The notes beneath the pieces are model-generated. The model was not told the DNA's origin. It searched no databases and saw only the letters and a list, made by a program, of their open reading frames with translations. This document shows positions 36,570 through 45,999 of a stretch of DNA of 56,447 nt, in pieces. The stretch is from an uncultured Bacteroides sp. (GTDB lineage: Bacteria > Bacteroidota > Bacteroidia > Bacteroidales > Bacteroidaceae): positions 1-56,447 of the forward strand of contig CAMTPH010000005.1 of assembly GCA_947074345.1 (NCBI GenBank), written 5' to 3'. Made by a program: the position numbers and the translations under genes. How positions within the stretch are numbered: the stretch's first letter is position 1; every line of letters begins with the position of its first letter.

Positions 36570-38297
36570 ATGAAAAGTAAATTATTACTATTACTGAGTT
36601 TATTTTGTTTGCTTACTGCTTTCCGTAGTGACAAATCTCCAATAACAATCTTTATGATTGGTGATTCTACAATGGCCAATAAGAATATCACTGGCGGAAA
36701 TCCAGAAAGAGGTTGGGGAATGATGCTGCCAGGCTATTTTGATAAAAATGTGATTGTAGACAATCATGCAGTTAATGGTCGCAGTTCGAAAAGTTTTATC
36801 GATGAAGGTAGATGGGATAAGGTTCTTTCAAAGATTAAAAAAGGAGACTATGTATTTATACAGTTTGGGCACAATGATTCTAAAAAAGATAGTTTGCGAC
36901 ATACCACTCCAGGAACAACTTTCGACGACAATCTGCGTAAATTTGTAAACGAAACACGTGATAAAGGCGGTATACCTGTAATCTTCAATTCAATTGTAAG
37001 AAGGAATTTCGTTTGTCCTAATGACGATTCTATTAGTAAAGATACCCGTTATGATGCTGGCTCAATAGCTCAGCCTGAAGAAGGAAATATCTTGTTTGAT
37101 ACTCATGGTGATTATTTATTATCTCCTTACAATGTGGCTCAAGAGATGAATGTTCCATTCATTAATATGAATCGTATCACTCATGATTTAGTTGAGAACC
37201 TTGGTCCCGTAGAATCTAAAAAGTTATTTATGTGGGTAGCACCCAATGAAGTTTCTGCCTTTCCTAAAGGACGTGAAGATAATACTCATCTAAATATTTA
37301 TGGAGGAAGAGTTATTGCTCGTTTAGCTGTTGATGAAATATCAAAGATAATTCCAGAATTAGCACCTTATGTTCAGTATTATGACTATGTGGTAGCACAA
37401 GATGGAAGTGGTGACTTCTTTACAATACAAGATGCTATTGATGCGGTGCCTGATTTCAGAAAGAATATTCGTACTACTATTCTAGTGCGTAAAGGCGAAT
37501 ACAAAGAGAAGGTTGTAATTCCCGAAAGTAAAATTAATATCTCCCTAATAGGCGAAGATGGTGCGACATTGACTTACGATGATTATGCAAATAAACAAAA
37601 TGTTTTCGGAGAAAATAAAGGTACTTCAGGTTCTTCTTCATGCTATATCTACGCGCCCGATTTTTATGCTGAGAACATTACGTTTAAAAACTCTTCGGGT
37701 CCGGTAGGACAAGCAGTTGCTTGTTTTGTGTCAGGCGATAGAGCTTTCTTTAAAAATTGTCGTTTCTTAGGCTATCAAGATACTCTTTATACATATGGAG
37801 CAAACAGTCGTCAATACTACGAAGATTGTTATATTGAGGGAACTGTCGACTTTATCTTTGGTTGGTCTACTGTACTTTTCAATCGTTGTCATATTAATAG
37901 TATTGGAAACGGTTATGTAACAGCTCCTTCAACCGATGCTGGAAAAGAGTATGGATATGTATTTTATGATTGTAAATTGACAGCAAACGATGGGGTAGAT
38001 AAAGTTTATTTATCTCGACCATGGAGACCCAATGCTCAAGCTGTATTTATAAATACTGAGATGGGCGGTCATATAGTACCTGAAGGATGGCATAACTGGA
38101 ATAAGAAAGATGCAGAGAAAACAGTCGTTTATGCCGAATACGGCAGTACAGGCGAAGGTGCAAATACCAGCAAGCGTGCAAAATTCTCTCATCAACTTAA
38201 AAACTTAAAGAGATATCAAATTACCGATATTCTGAAAGGAAACGACAATTGGAATCCGACTGTTGATGGTAATGTTTTATTAAATAAATCAAGATAA
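36570..38297 (+). CDS. Two-domain pectin esterase: SGNH (CE12) plus pectin methylesterase (CE8)
   Basis: About 575 residues after a signal peptide (MKSKLLLLLSLFCLLTAF). Residues about 25-265 are an SGNH hydrolase like rhamnogalacturonan acetylesterase: GDSTMA near 31, GHND, and the Asp-His pair in DNTHLN. Residues about 270-575 are a right-handed beta-helix methylesterase: GSGDFFTIQDAI, GYQDTLY, GTVDFIFG and LSRPWRP supply the two catalytic Asp and the Arg. It would remove acetyl and methyl groups from pectin in the periplasm or at the surface. The next gene follows by 10 bases. The start is set by the promoter. Confidence 0.93.
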   Translation: MKSKLLLLLSLFCLLTAFRSDKSPITIFMIGDSTMANKNITGGNPERGWGMMLPGYFDKNVIVDNHAVNGRSSKSFIDEGRWDKVLSKIKKGDYVFIQFGHNDSKKDSLRHTTPGTTFDDNLRKFVNETRDKGGIPVIFNSIVRRNFVCPNDDSISKDTRYDAGSIAQPEEGNILFDTHGDYLLSPYNVAQEMNVPFINMNRITHDLVENLGPVESKKLFMWVAPNEVSAFPKGREDNTHLNIYGGRVIARLAVDEISKIIPELAPYVQYYDYVVAQDGSGDFFTIQDAIDAVPDFRKNIRTTILVRKGEYKEKVVIPESKINISLIGEDGATLTYDDYANKQNVFGENKGTSGSSSCYIYAPDFYAENITFKNSSGPVGQAVACFVSGDRAFFKNCRFLGYQDTLYTYGANSRQYYEDCYIEGTVDFIFGWSTVLFNRCHINSIGNGYVTAPSTDAGKEYGYVFYDCKLTANDGVDKVYLSRPWRPNAQAVFINTEMGGHIVPEGWHNWNKKDAEKTVVYAEYGSTGEGANTSKRAKFSHQLKNLKRYQITDILKGNDNWNPTVDGNVLLNKSR

Positions 38298-38307
38298 TTA
38301 TACTATT

Positions 38308-39468
38308 ATGCATTCAATACGTTTTATTGCTTTATTGATCCTCTTTTTGTCCTGTCAGATGCTTTGTGCACAACAGCAAAGCAATAAAACGTATGAATTT
38401 GAAAAAGATTATCCCACTTTTCTAGACCAGATAAAAGCTGAATTAAATTATCCGTTAGCTTGGGGTAATAGTTCAGAAACAGATTTTGGTAAGTGGAAAA
38501 ATCAAACTCGCCAAGTAGTGTTTGATGCGATGTTAACACCACCAGCTAAATCCGACGAATATGATTTAGAAGTTGTGGCTACACAACAAAGAGAAGGTTA
38601 TCAAGCTCGAAAAATACTATTCAACTTAACCGATTACTCACGCGTTCCTGCTTATTTACTTGTTCCTGAAGGCGAAGGCCCTTTTCCGGCAATAGTTATG
38701 TTGCACGATCATGGTGCACATTTTACAATCGGCAAAGAAAAAGTTATTCGTCCTTTTGATGTTGACTCTATTATTAATAATGATTCTAAAGGATGGGTTG
38801 AAAAGTGTTATGACAATCAATATCCAGGAGATTATTTAGCTTCACAAGGATATATCGTTTTAGCTTTTGATGCTTTATTTTGGGGAGAACGTGGTCGCAA
38901 GGAAGGTGCTCGTTATGAAAGTCAACAAGCCGTATCTTGTGTATTTGAAATGTTAGGTCGTAGTTGGAGTGGTTTTATGACTTACGAAGATATTTATGCA
39001 ACAGATTTCTTGGCAACATTGCCCGAAGTCGATTCAGATAATATAGGTTGCATGGGTTTTTCTATGGGTGCTTATCGTTCATGGATGTTAGCTGCATTAT
39101 CTGATAAAATAAAAGCGGGCGCTTCAGTATGTTGGATGACGACCACCGAACATCAACTTTCTTCACAAAGTGGTCGTGCAAAAGGCGATTCAAATTATGC
39201 AAATGTATTACCAGGATTACGTCAATATTTAGATTATCCTCATATTGCTTCACTTGCTAGTCCAAAGCCTATGTTATTTTTCAATGGTATTACTGATAAG
39301 CTTTTCCCTATTGAAGCAGTGAATGAAGCATACCATACCATGCGTTCTGTATGGGAAAGCCAATCTTCATCAGACCAGTTAGTTACCAAATTATGGGAAG
39401 CACCACACATTTGCAATAAAAGTATGCAAGAAGAAATTATCCAATTCTTTAGAGATGCATTAAAATAA
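38308..39468 (+). CDS. Secreted alpha/beta hydrolase (esterase)
   Basis: 386 residues with a signal peptide ending near CAQQ. The nucleophile elbow GFSMG is near residue 250, the oxyanion region HDHGAHF near 135, and a C-terminal His in APHICNK near 372. It resembles the Abhydrolase_7 group and acetyl-xylan-esterase-like proteins. It is co-transcribed with the CE12-CE8 gene 10 bases upstream, so deacetylation of pectin side groups is likely. The exact bond is not known. Confidence 0.85.
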   Translation: MHSIRFIALLILFLSCQMLCAQQQSNKTYEFEKDYPTFLDQIKAELNYPLAWGNSSETDFGKWKNQTRQVVFDAMLTPPAKSDEYDLEVVATQQREGYQARKILFNLTDYSRVPAYLLVPEGEGPFPAIVMLHDHGAHFTIGKEKVIRPFDVDSIINNDSKGWVEKCYDNQYPGDYLASQGYIVLAFDALFWGERGRKEGARYESQQAVSCVFEMLGRSWSGFMTYEDIYATDFLATLPEVDSDNIGCMGFSMGAYRSWMLAALSDKIKAGASVCWMTTTEHQLSSQSGRAKGDSNYANVLPGLRQYLDYPHIASLASPKPMLFFNGITDKLFPIEAVNEAYHTMRSVWESQSSSDQLVTKLWEAPHICNKSMQEEIIQFFRDALK

Positions 39469-39487
39469 ATCTCTAATCTTATTCTTC

Positions 39488-39518
39488 CTTATTGTATATC
39501 ATATATTTATACAATAAG
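39488..39518 (+). terminator. Terminator candidate after the esterase gene
   Basis: CTTATTGTATA and TATACAATAAG are perfect 11-bp arms with a 9-base loop; no strong T run follows. Confidence 0.5.
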
Positions 39519-39677
39519 ATTGGTTATTCATTATCATTTTTATTCTTCTTTTTGTTAGTCAATATTGTTGACAAAAACAATCCTTTTATTAGTTTCATCT
39601 TACTTAAAACATTACTAAAAGGCTCTTAAGTACTTGTAAAATAAGGCCAAACATATAGATGTCAAACGTTAAATTAG

Positions 39678-39685
39678 TATCTTTG
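39678..39685 (+). promoter_or_regulatory. Promoter element (TATCTTTG) of the HTCS gene
   Basis: A TAnnTTTG match ending four bases before the ATG at 39690, predicting a leaderless mRNA. Confidence 0.65.
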
Positions 39686-39689
39686 CCTC

Positions 39690-42600
39690 ATGAAATTTCA
39701 CAATGTCATGAAAAAGGTCTTATATCTAATTATATTTTTAAATACATTTATAGGTTTAAAAGCCCATCAGGGTAGCTTTTTTACTCATTATTCATCTGAA
39801 GATGGTCTTTCACAAAACACTGTGATGAGCATGTTGCAAGATCATAAAGGCAATTTATGGTTCTCTACTTGGGATGGCATAAATCGTTTTAATGGATATG
39901 CGTTTAAAGCTTATAAAGCTGGACAAGGTAATGTTGTTAACTTGACCAACAACCGCGTTGATAGAATGGATGAAGATATCTATGGCTTTTTATGGCTTTT
40001 AACATACGATAATCGTGTTCACCGCTTTGATCCTCATGCTGAAACATTCATACAAGTACCGGCTATCGATAATCCCGGTTCAAACTATAATATTCGATTA
40101 ATAGAGACGCTTGCAAATGGCACAGTTTGGTTATTAACCGAGAATGACGGTGCTATTCGTGTTCTTACTTCTGAAAAAAATACCAATGATATAGATACCA
40201 AACATTATTCAGTGAAGACAGGTTTATTTCCTGCAACAAAAGTATATCAAGTGCATCTTGATAATGCAGGCAATGAATGGATGTTAACAGATAATGGTTT
40301 AGGTAGAATACCTGCTGGAAATAACTCTATCGTTTCTTATTTTGTTGAAACCAAAGAGAGATACTCTGATCCCAAACAAGCTTTTTATTCTATATATGAA
40401 GGGCCCAAAGAAATTTGGTTTGGCTCAGATAGAGGTCGTATTTGGAAATACCTAAAATCGGCTGATAGATTTGAGCTGTTAGAACTTCCTACAAAAGGAA
40501 GAATAAACTCTATTAATCCGATCAACGAAAATGAAATTGTCATTGCAACAGACATTGATGGTTTTTATACATATAGTTTAGCGGACAATAATTATACACA
40601 TTACTCATCATATGTATATAATAATCTTCCTTCTGAACCTATACTATCAACTTATGTAGATAACTATGGTGAAGTTTGGTTTGAACAAGAAATTCCCGGA
40701 ACTGTAGCGCACTTTAATCCATTTACTAAAACCATCAAAAAAGAACAATTGAAGGTTGAACCGACAGCAGCCGATCGTTCTCGTCCATCTTTTCATATTC
40801 ATGAAGATATAAACAATAAACTTTGGGTACATCCTTATGCCGGAGGGTTTTCTTTGTATGATAGAGAAAACGAAAAGTTGGTTCCGTTCTATAATGATTT
40901 AGGTAGCCCTAATTGGAAGTTTTCCAATAAAATACACTCTAGTTTTTCCGATAAACAAGGCAATCTATGGATTAGTACTCACTCTAAAGGATTAGAGAAA
41001 GTTACTTTCCGTAAGGTTCAGTTTAATATGTTTACTCCCGAAGAACATGATTATGAATCATTGGCTAACGAAGTTCGATCTATAATCGAAGACAAGAACA
41101 AAAATATCTGGGTTGGATTTAAAGATGGCAGATTAAGAGTTTATGATGCTAATCATAAATATTTAGGCGTACTGAATACACAGGGGCAAGTTTCTCATTC
41201 GGGAACTCCTATGAAAGGAACTGTTTATGCCTTAACTCAAGATAGCAAAGATAATATCTGGATAGCAACAAAAGGCGACGGTATCGTTTGTGCACAACCT
41301 CTTGATGATAACGGATTAAACTATAAATTGACTAGATATCGTTACAATAAGAATGATATGTATAGTTTAAGTAGTGACAATGTTTATTCGATATACGAAG
41401 ATCATAATGGTCGTATCTGGATTGCTACTTTTGCAAATGGCATTAATTATGTCTCAAAAGATGCAGATGGACAAACTATCTTTGTTAATCACAGAAATAA
41501 CTTAAAAGGCTACCCAATAGACCAATGCTATAAAACTCGTTATATCACTTCTGATAATAACGGTAGTTTGTGGGTAGGCACAACAGCTGGTGCAGTAGCG
41601 TTTGACGAAAACTTCTCTACTCCCGAATCTATCGACTTTAAACTATATCAACGTGTTGCCGATGATGTAAATAGTTTGAGTAATAATGATGTGCATTGGA
41701 TTATTCCAACAAAAAGAAATGAATTATACTTTGCTACTTTTGGTGGTGGATTAAATAAGCTTGTTTCAATAGATGCTTATGGAAAAGCTATTTTCAAATC
41801 ATATACTGTAGAAGATGGTTTACCTTCAGATATACTCCTATCTATTCGCGAAGATGAAAAAAATAATCTTTGGATTAGTACCGAGAATGGTATCAGTAAG
41901 TTTGTACCCGAGATTGATCGTTTTGAAAATTATGATGATCGAAGCATAACTTTCAGAGTACGTTTTAGTGAGGCTGCTTCGGCAGTAACCTCCAATGGTG
42001 AGATGTTATTTGGAGCAAGTAATGGTATTTTCTCTTTCTATCCTGATTCAGTTAGCAAGAGTCGATTCGTTCCACCAATTGTACTTTCTAAATTAACCAT
42101 TGCCAATCAAGAAATAGTTCCTGGAGAAAACTCCATATTGAAAGTGGGTTTAGACGATACAGAAAAGCTAACCCTATCTCATAAGCAAAATATTATTGGT
42201 ATTAATTATGCTGCTCTCGATTATACTAATCCACAAAACGTACAATACGCTTACATTTTAGATGGATTTGAAAACGAGTGGACATTGGCCGATAAACAGC
42301 GTACGGCAATTTATACGAACCTTCCAAAAGGTGATTATACATTTAAAGTTCGCTCTACTAATAGCGATGGAGTGTGGGTAGACAATACACGTTTTCTTAA
42401 TATCACGGTATTACCTTCGTTTTGGGAAACTCCTTTTGCATACATACTTTATGTGCTGTTTGTATTAGCCATTATATTCTTGGCCGTTTACTTTCTATTT
42501 ATGATTTATAGATTGAAGCACGAAGTGTCTGTAGAGCAACAAGTGTCCGATATTAAACTTCGTTTCTTTACCAATATATCTCACGAATTGCGTACTCCTT

Positions 42601-44177
42601 TGACTCTTATTTCGGGGCCTGTAGAGCACGTTTTAAATCATACTGATTTGCCTGCAGATGCTAGAGAACAACTTGTTGTAGTAGAGCGTAACACTAATCG
42701 TATGCTACGTTTAGTAAATCAGATTCTTGATTTCCGTAAGATACAGAATAAGAAGATGAAGATGCAAGTTGAGCAAATTAGCTTAATTGATTTTATTCGT
42801 AAGGTGATGGGTAACTTTGAGTCTATAGCCGAAGAGCATGATATTGACTTTTTGCTAGAGACAGAGAAAGAAGAGCTTTACTTGTGGGCCGATTCTGATA
42901 AATTAGAAAAGATAATATTCAATCTTCTTTCTAATGCATTTAAGTATACCCCAAATGGAAAATCAATTCGTATCCTAGTTCGCGAAGATGAAAAAACAAT
43001 AAGTATTGCTGTACAAGATCAAGGCATTGGTATTGCCGAGAATCGTAGAAAATCGTTGTTTGTTCGTTTCGAAAATATGGTCGATAAAAACTTGTTTAAT
43101 TATTCACAAGCAAGTACAGGTATTGGTCTCTCATTGGTAAAAGAGTTAGTTGAAATGCATCATGCCACTATCAATGTTGATAGTAAATTAGGAGAGGGTA
43201 GTAATTTTGAAATAGACTTCTTAAAAGGAAAAGAACACTATAGTGATTCGGTTGAGTTTATATTGGATGATGCTACAACATTGCCCAATAGTATATCGCC
43301 AATTGCCGACGTAGTACCCGAAGATTTAGATATTTCATCTATAAATAGCACTTTACCAGAGGGCGCAAGCAAGCAGGTTATGCTTCTAGTTGAAGATAAC
43401 CAAGAGTTGCGTTCGTTTTTACGAACTGTATTTAGTTCGGTTTATCGCGTTATTGAGGCAAAAGATGGTATGGAAGGTTGGAGCAAAGCATTAAAGTTTG
43501 TACCCGACATTATTATCAGCGATGTGATGATGCCCGAAAAAGATGGTATCGAACTCGTTAAAGAATTGCGTGCAGATATGACAACCAGTCATATACCTAT
43601 TGTACTCCTAACAGCCAAAACATCTATCGAAACTAAAATCGAAGGTTTAGAGTATGGTGCTGATGATTATATAACAAAACCATTTAGTGCTACCTATCTT
43701 AAAGCCCGTGTAGAGAACTTGCTCGAACAACGTATGAAGTTGCAGAATCTCTTCCGTGATAATCTCCTTACTAATGGATTATCACCTCTAAAAGAAGAGA
43801 CTCAAGATGCTGAAGAGAAAGAGAAGTTGCCAGAGATGTCTCCTAATGATCGTCGCTTTATGGATAAACTGCTCGAGCTAATGGAAAAGAACTTAGACAA
43901 TGGCGATTTGGTAGTCGATGACTTGGTGCGCGAAGTGGCTGTTAGCCGTTCGGTCTTCTTCAAGAAATTGAAAACGATAACCGGTCTAGCACCTATTGAG
44001 TTTATTAAAGAGATGCGTATTAATAAAGCTGTTCAACTTATTGAGACAGGTGAATATAATATGACTCAAATATCATATATGGTTGGTATTAATGACCCAC
44101 GTTACTTTAGTAAATGCTTTAAGGCTAAAATGGGAATGACACCGACTGAATATAGAGATAATATAGGTAAGCGTTAA
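39690..44177 (+). CDS. Hybrid two-component system sensor-regulator (HTCS)
   Basis: 1495 residues with all parts in one chain: signal peptide, about 14 two-component propeller repeats forming the periplasmic sensor (about 25-810; repeated NLWISTE-like motifs), Y_Y_Y domain, a membrane helix near 917-940, histidine kinase (SHELRTP with phospho-His near 963), ATPase domain with GIGLSLV, receiver (VEDNQ near 1231; phospho-Asp in ISDVMMP), and a C-terminal AraC-type DNA-binding domain. HTCS proteins sense an oligosaccharide and switch on glycan-use genes. The upstream esterases suggest a pectin fragment as ligand, which is inference. The start is fixed by the near-leaderless promoter, with Met7 as the alternative. 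Confidence 0.96.
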   Translation: MKFHNVMKKVLYLIIFLNTFIGLKAHQGSFFTHYSSEDGLSQNTVMSMLQDHKGNLWFSTWDGINRFNGYAFKAYKAGQGNVVNLTNNRVDRMDEDIYGFLWLLTYDNRVHRFDPHAETFIQVPAIDNPGSNYNIRLIETLANGTVWLLTENDGAIRVLTSEKNTNDIDTKHYSVKTGLFPATKVYQVHLDNAGNEWMLTDNGLGRIPAGNNSIVSYFVETKERYSDPKQAFYSIYEGPKEIWFGSDRGRIWKYLKSADRFELLELPTKGRINSINPINENEIVIATDIDGFYTYSLADNNYTHYSSYVYNNLPSEPILSTYVDNYGEVWFEQEIPGTVAHFNPFTKTIKKEQLKVEPTAADRSRPSFHIHEDINNKLWVHPYAGGFSLYDRENEKLVPFYNDLGSPNWKFSNKIHSSFSDKQGNLWISTHSKGLEKVTFRKVQFNMFTPEEHDYESLANEVRSIIEDKNKNIWVGFKDGRLRVYDANHKYLGVLNTQGQVSHSGTPMKGTVYALTQDSKDNIWIATKGDGIVCAQPLDDNGLNYKLTRYRYNKNDMYSLSSDNVYSIYEDHNGRIWIATFANGINYVSKDADGQTIFVNHRNNLKGYPIDQCYKTRYITSDNNGSLWVGTTAGAVAFDENFSTPESIDFKLYQRVADDVNSLSNNDVHWIIPTKRNELYFATFGGGLNKLVSIDAYGKAIFKSYTVEDGLPSDILLSIREDEKNNLWISTENGISKFVPEIDRFENYDDRSITFRVRFSEAASAVTSNGEMLFGASNGIFSFYPDSVSKSRFVPPIVLSKLTIANQEIVPGENSILKVGLDDTEKLTLSHKQNIIGINYAALDYTNPQNVQYAYILDGFENEWTLADKQRTAIYTNLPKGDYTFKVRSTNSDGVWVDNTRFLNITVLPSFWETPFAYILYVLFVLAIIFLAVYFLFMIYRLKHEVSVEQQVSDIKLRFFTNISHELRTPLTLISGPVEHVLNHTDLPADAREQLVVVERNTNRMLRLVNQILDFRKIQNKKMKMQVEQISLIDFIRKVMGNFESIAEEHDIDFLLETEKEELYLWADSDKLEKIIFNLLSNAFKYTPNGKSIRILVREDEKTISIAVQDQGIGIAENRRKSLFVRFENMVDKNLFNYSQASTGIGLSLVKELVEMHHATINVDSKLGEGSNFEIDFLKGKEHYSDSVEFILDDATTLPNSISPIADVVPEDLDISSINSTLPEGASKQVMLLVEDNQELRSFLRTVFSSVYRVIEAKDGMEGWSKALKFVPDIIISDVMMPEKDGIELVKELRADMTTSHIPIVLLTAKTSIETKIEGLEYGADDYITKPFSATYLKARVENLLEQRMKLQNLFRDNLLTNGLSPLKEETQDAEEKEKLPEMSPNDRRFMDKLLELMEKNLDNGDLVVDDLVREVAVSRSVFFKKLKTITGLAPIEFIKEMRINKAVQLIETGEYNMTQISYMVGINDPRYFSKCFKAKMGMTPTEYRDNIGKR

Positions 44178-44189
44178 TATAAATTATAT

Positions 44190-45221
44190 ATGAGAAGTTT
44201 TGCTTCAGACAATAATTCAGGCGTTCATTCATTGGTGATGGATGCTATACAAGCAGCAAATAATAATCATGCTTTGGGTTACGGCGATGATCGCTGGACA
44301 CAAGAAGCAACAGAATATATAAAAGGCGCTTTCGGAAACGAATGCGAACCGTTGTTTGTTTTTAATGGAACAGGAAGTAATGTCATTGCTTTGCAACTTA
44401 TTACTCGTCCTTTCAATTCTATATTGTGTGCCGAAACAGCACATATTTATGTAGACGAATGTGGCTCTCCTGTAAAAATGACCGGTGCACAAATTCGTCC
44501 TATACAAACTGTAGATGGTAAGTTGACTCCCGAACTGATTAAACCTTATTTGCATGGTTTTGGCGATCAACATCATTCGCAGCCAGGTGCAATCTATCTT
44601 TCGCAATGCACCGAAATGGGAACTATTTATACCCGAGACGAATTGAAAGCGATTACACAATTGGCACATTCATATGGAATGTATGTGCATATGGATGGTG
44701 CTCGTATTGCAAATGCCTGTGCCACACTTTCATTGTCTTTGAAAGAGATGACTGTAGATTGCGGCATTGATGTATTGAGTTTTGGAGGAACCAAAAATGG
44801 GCTTATGATTGGCGAAAGTGTTATTACTCTAAACCCGGCTTTGTCTCAAAATGCTAAGTTTATTCGTAAGCAGTCTGCTCAATTGGCATCCAAAATGAGA
44901 TATCTATCTTGTCAGTTTACGGCATATCTTACAAATCAACTTTGGTTGCAAAACGCTACTCATGCCAATGAGATGGCTCAACGATTATATAACGGATTGA
45001 AAGAGTTTCCTTTTGTCAAGTTTACACAAAAAGTAGAGAGTAATCAGCTGTTCTTAACTATGCCTCGTACAATTATCGATGCAATGTTGCAGCACTATTT
45101 CTTCTATTTTTGGAATGAGGAGGCTAATGAAGTTAGATTGGTGACCTCTTTTGATACAACGGTCGAAGATGTTGATGCTTTTATTCGTTTATTAAAGAGC
45201 GAGAGCAATAATTTGTCTTAA
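44190..45221 (+). CDS. Low-specificity threonine aldolase family enzyme
   Basis: 343 residues of the PLP fold-type I, beta-eliminating lyase/threonine aldolase family: FASDNNSGVH at the N-terminus, HMDGARIANA with the cofactor-binding Asp and Arg, and the Schiff-base lysine in SFGGTKNG near 202. It splits threonine or allo-threonine into glycine and acetaldehyde. It starts 12 bases after the HTCS stop, so it may be read from the same transcript, though it has no obvious link to pectin. A strong terminator follows. Confidence 0.9.
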   Translation: MRSFASDNNSGVHSLVMDAIQAANNNHALGYGDDRWTQEATEYIKGAFGNECEPLFVFNGTGSNVIALQLITRPFNSILCAETAHIYVDECGSPVKMTGAQIRPIQTVDGKLTPELIKPYLHGFGDQHHSQPGAIYLSQCTEMGTIYTRDELKAITQLAHSYGMYVHMDGARIANACATLSLSLKEMTVDCGIDVLSFGGTKNGLMIGESVITLNPALSQNAKFIRKQSAQLASKMRYLSCQFTAYLTNQLWLQNATHANEMAQRLYNGLKEFPFVKFTQKVESNQLFLTMPRTIIDAMLQHYFFYFWNEEANEVRLVTSFDTTVEDVDAFIRLLKSESNNLS

Positions 45222-45256
45222 ACCTGTTTGCTATTTCAATACAAATGTTCATATTT

Positions 45257-45289
45257 GTCGCTAAAGAATATTTAGCGACTTTTTTTTTG
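45257..45289 (+). terminator. Terminator after threonine aldolase gene
   Basis: GTCGCTAAA and TTTAGCGAC are perfect arms with a 5-base loop followed by nine T. Confidence 0.9.
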
Positions 45290-45318
45290 AACGATGCAGT
45301 CGCTTTAATCATCTTCTA

Positions 45319-45999
45319 ATGAAAATTAAAATGAAAAGATCTATCATCATATTATTCGCTTTATTTGCAATATCAACTAGTTTTAAAGCCTTCTCACAAC
45401 AATTGGCAAAAGAGTTGTTTGTGAGTATGCCCGATTCATTATTGCCAACACTGACCGCCGTAAATCGTGCTGATTGTATTGATTTCCTTGAAAGTAATAT
45501 GAAAGCTCGTGTTGAAAATCGATTTGGTAAAACATCCGAAATGGTTGCTCTAGGTGATGATTATATTAAAATGGAGATGAGTCCCAATAGCACATGGCAA
45601 ATGAAGTTATTGCCAATCAACGATTCGACTCAAGTGATTAGTAGCATTACTACAGTTTGTGCTCCTATATGCGATAGTAATATTAAGTTCTATGATACAA
45701 AATGGAATGAATTACCGACAAAAAACTATATACCGGTAAAACCTACTATTGCCGACTTTGTTAATTTGCCCGATTCTGCCGCTACAGAAGAAATGAGAAA
45801 TGATATGATGGCTATCGATGTATTGTTAACTGAAGCACAATTTAATAAAGAGGATAATAATTTAGTTTTCAATTTTACGACTCCTCAATATATAGAAAAA
45901 GAAAAGGCAGAGAAACTAAAAACAGTTCTCCGCCCATCTATTATTTATTCTTGGAATAATAATCAATTACTTCCCTTGCAAGCAAGTGTCGATGAATGA
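45319..45999 (+). CDS. DUF3256 family protein
   Basis: 226 residues with a signal peptide (MKRSIIILFALFAISTSFKAFSQ split over the first 27 residues). The mature N-terminus ELFVSMPDSLLPTL is the mark of the DUF3256 family, which is common and uncharacterised in Bacteroidales; it is probably periplasmic. Start: ATG at 45319 or the ATG at 45328 (MKRSI), the latter giving a normal signal peptide. Its last 33 bases overlap the 3' end of the convergent kinase-like gene. Confidence 0.8.
   Translation: MKIKMKRSIIILFALFAISTSFKAFSQQLAKELFVSMPDSLLPTLTAVNRADCIDFLESNMKARVENRFGKTSEMVALGDDYIKMEMSPNSTWQMKLLPINDSTQVISSITTVCAPICDSNIKFYDTKWNELPTKNYIPVKPTIADFVNLPDSAATEEMRNDMMAIDVLLTEAQFNKEDNNLVFNFTTPQYIEKEKAEKLKTVLRPSIIYSWNNNQLLPLQASVDE

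Noticed and set aside
36570-38297. CE12-CE8 fusion as a merging of two genes
   Set aside because: One signal peptide, one uninterrupted frame and a short linker; two-domain pectin esterases of this kind are known in Bacteroidetes.
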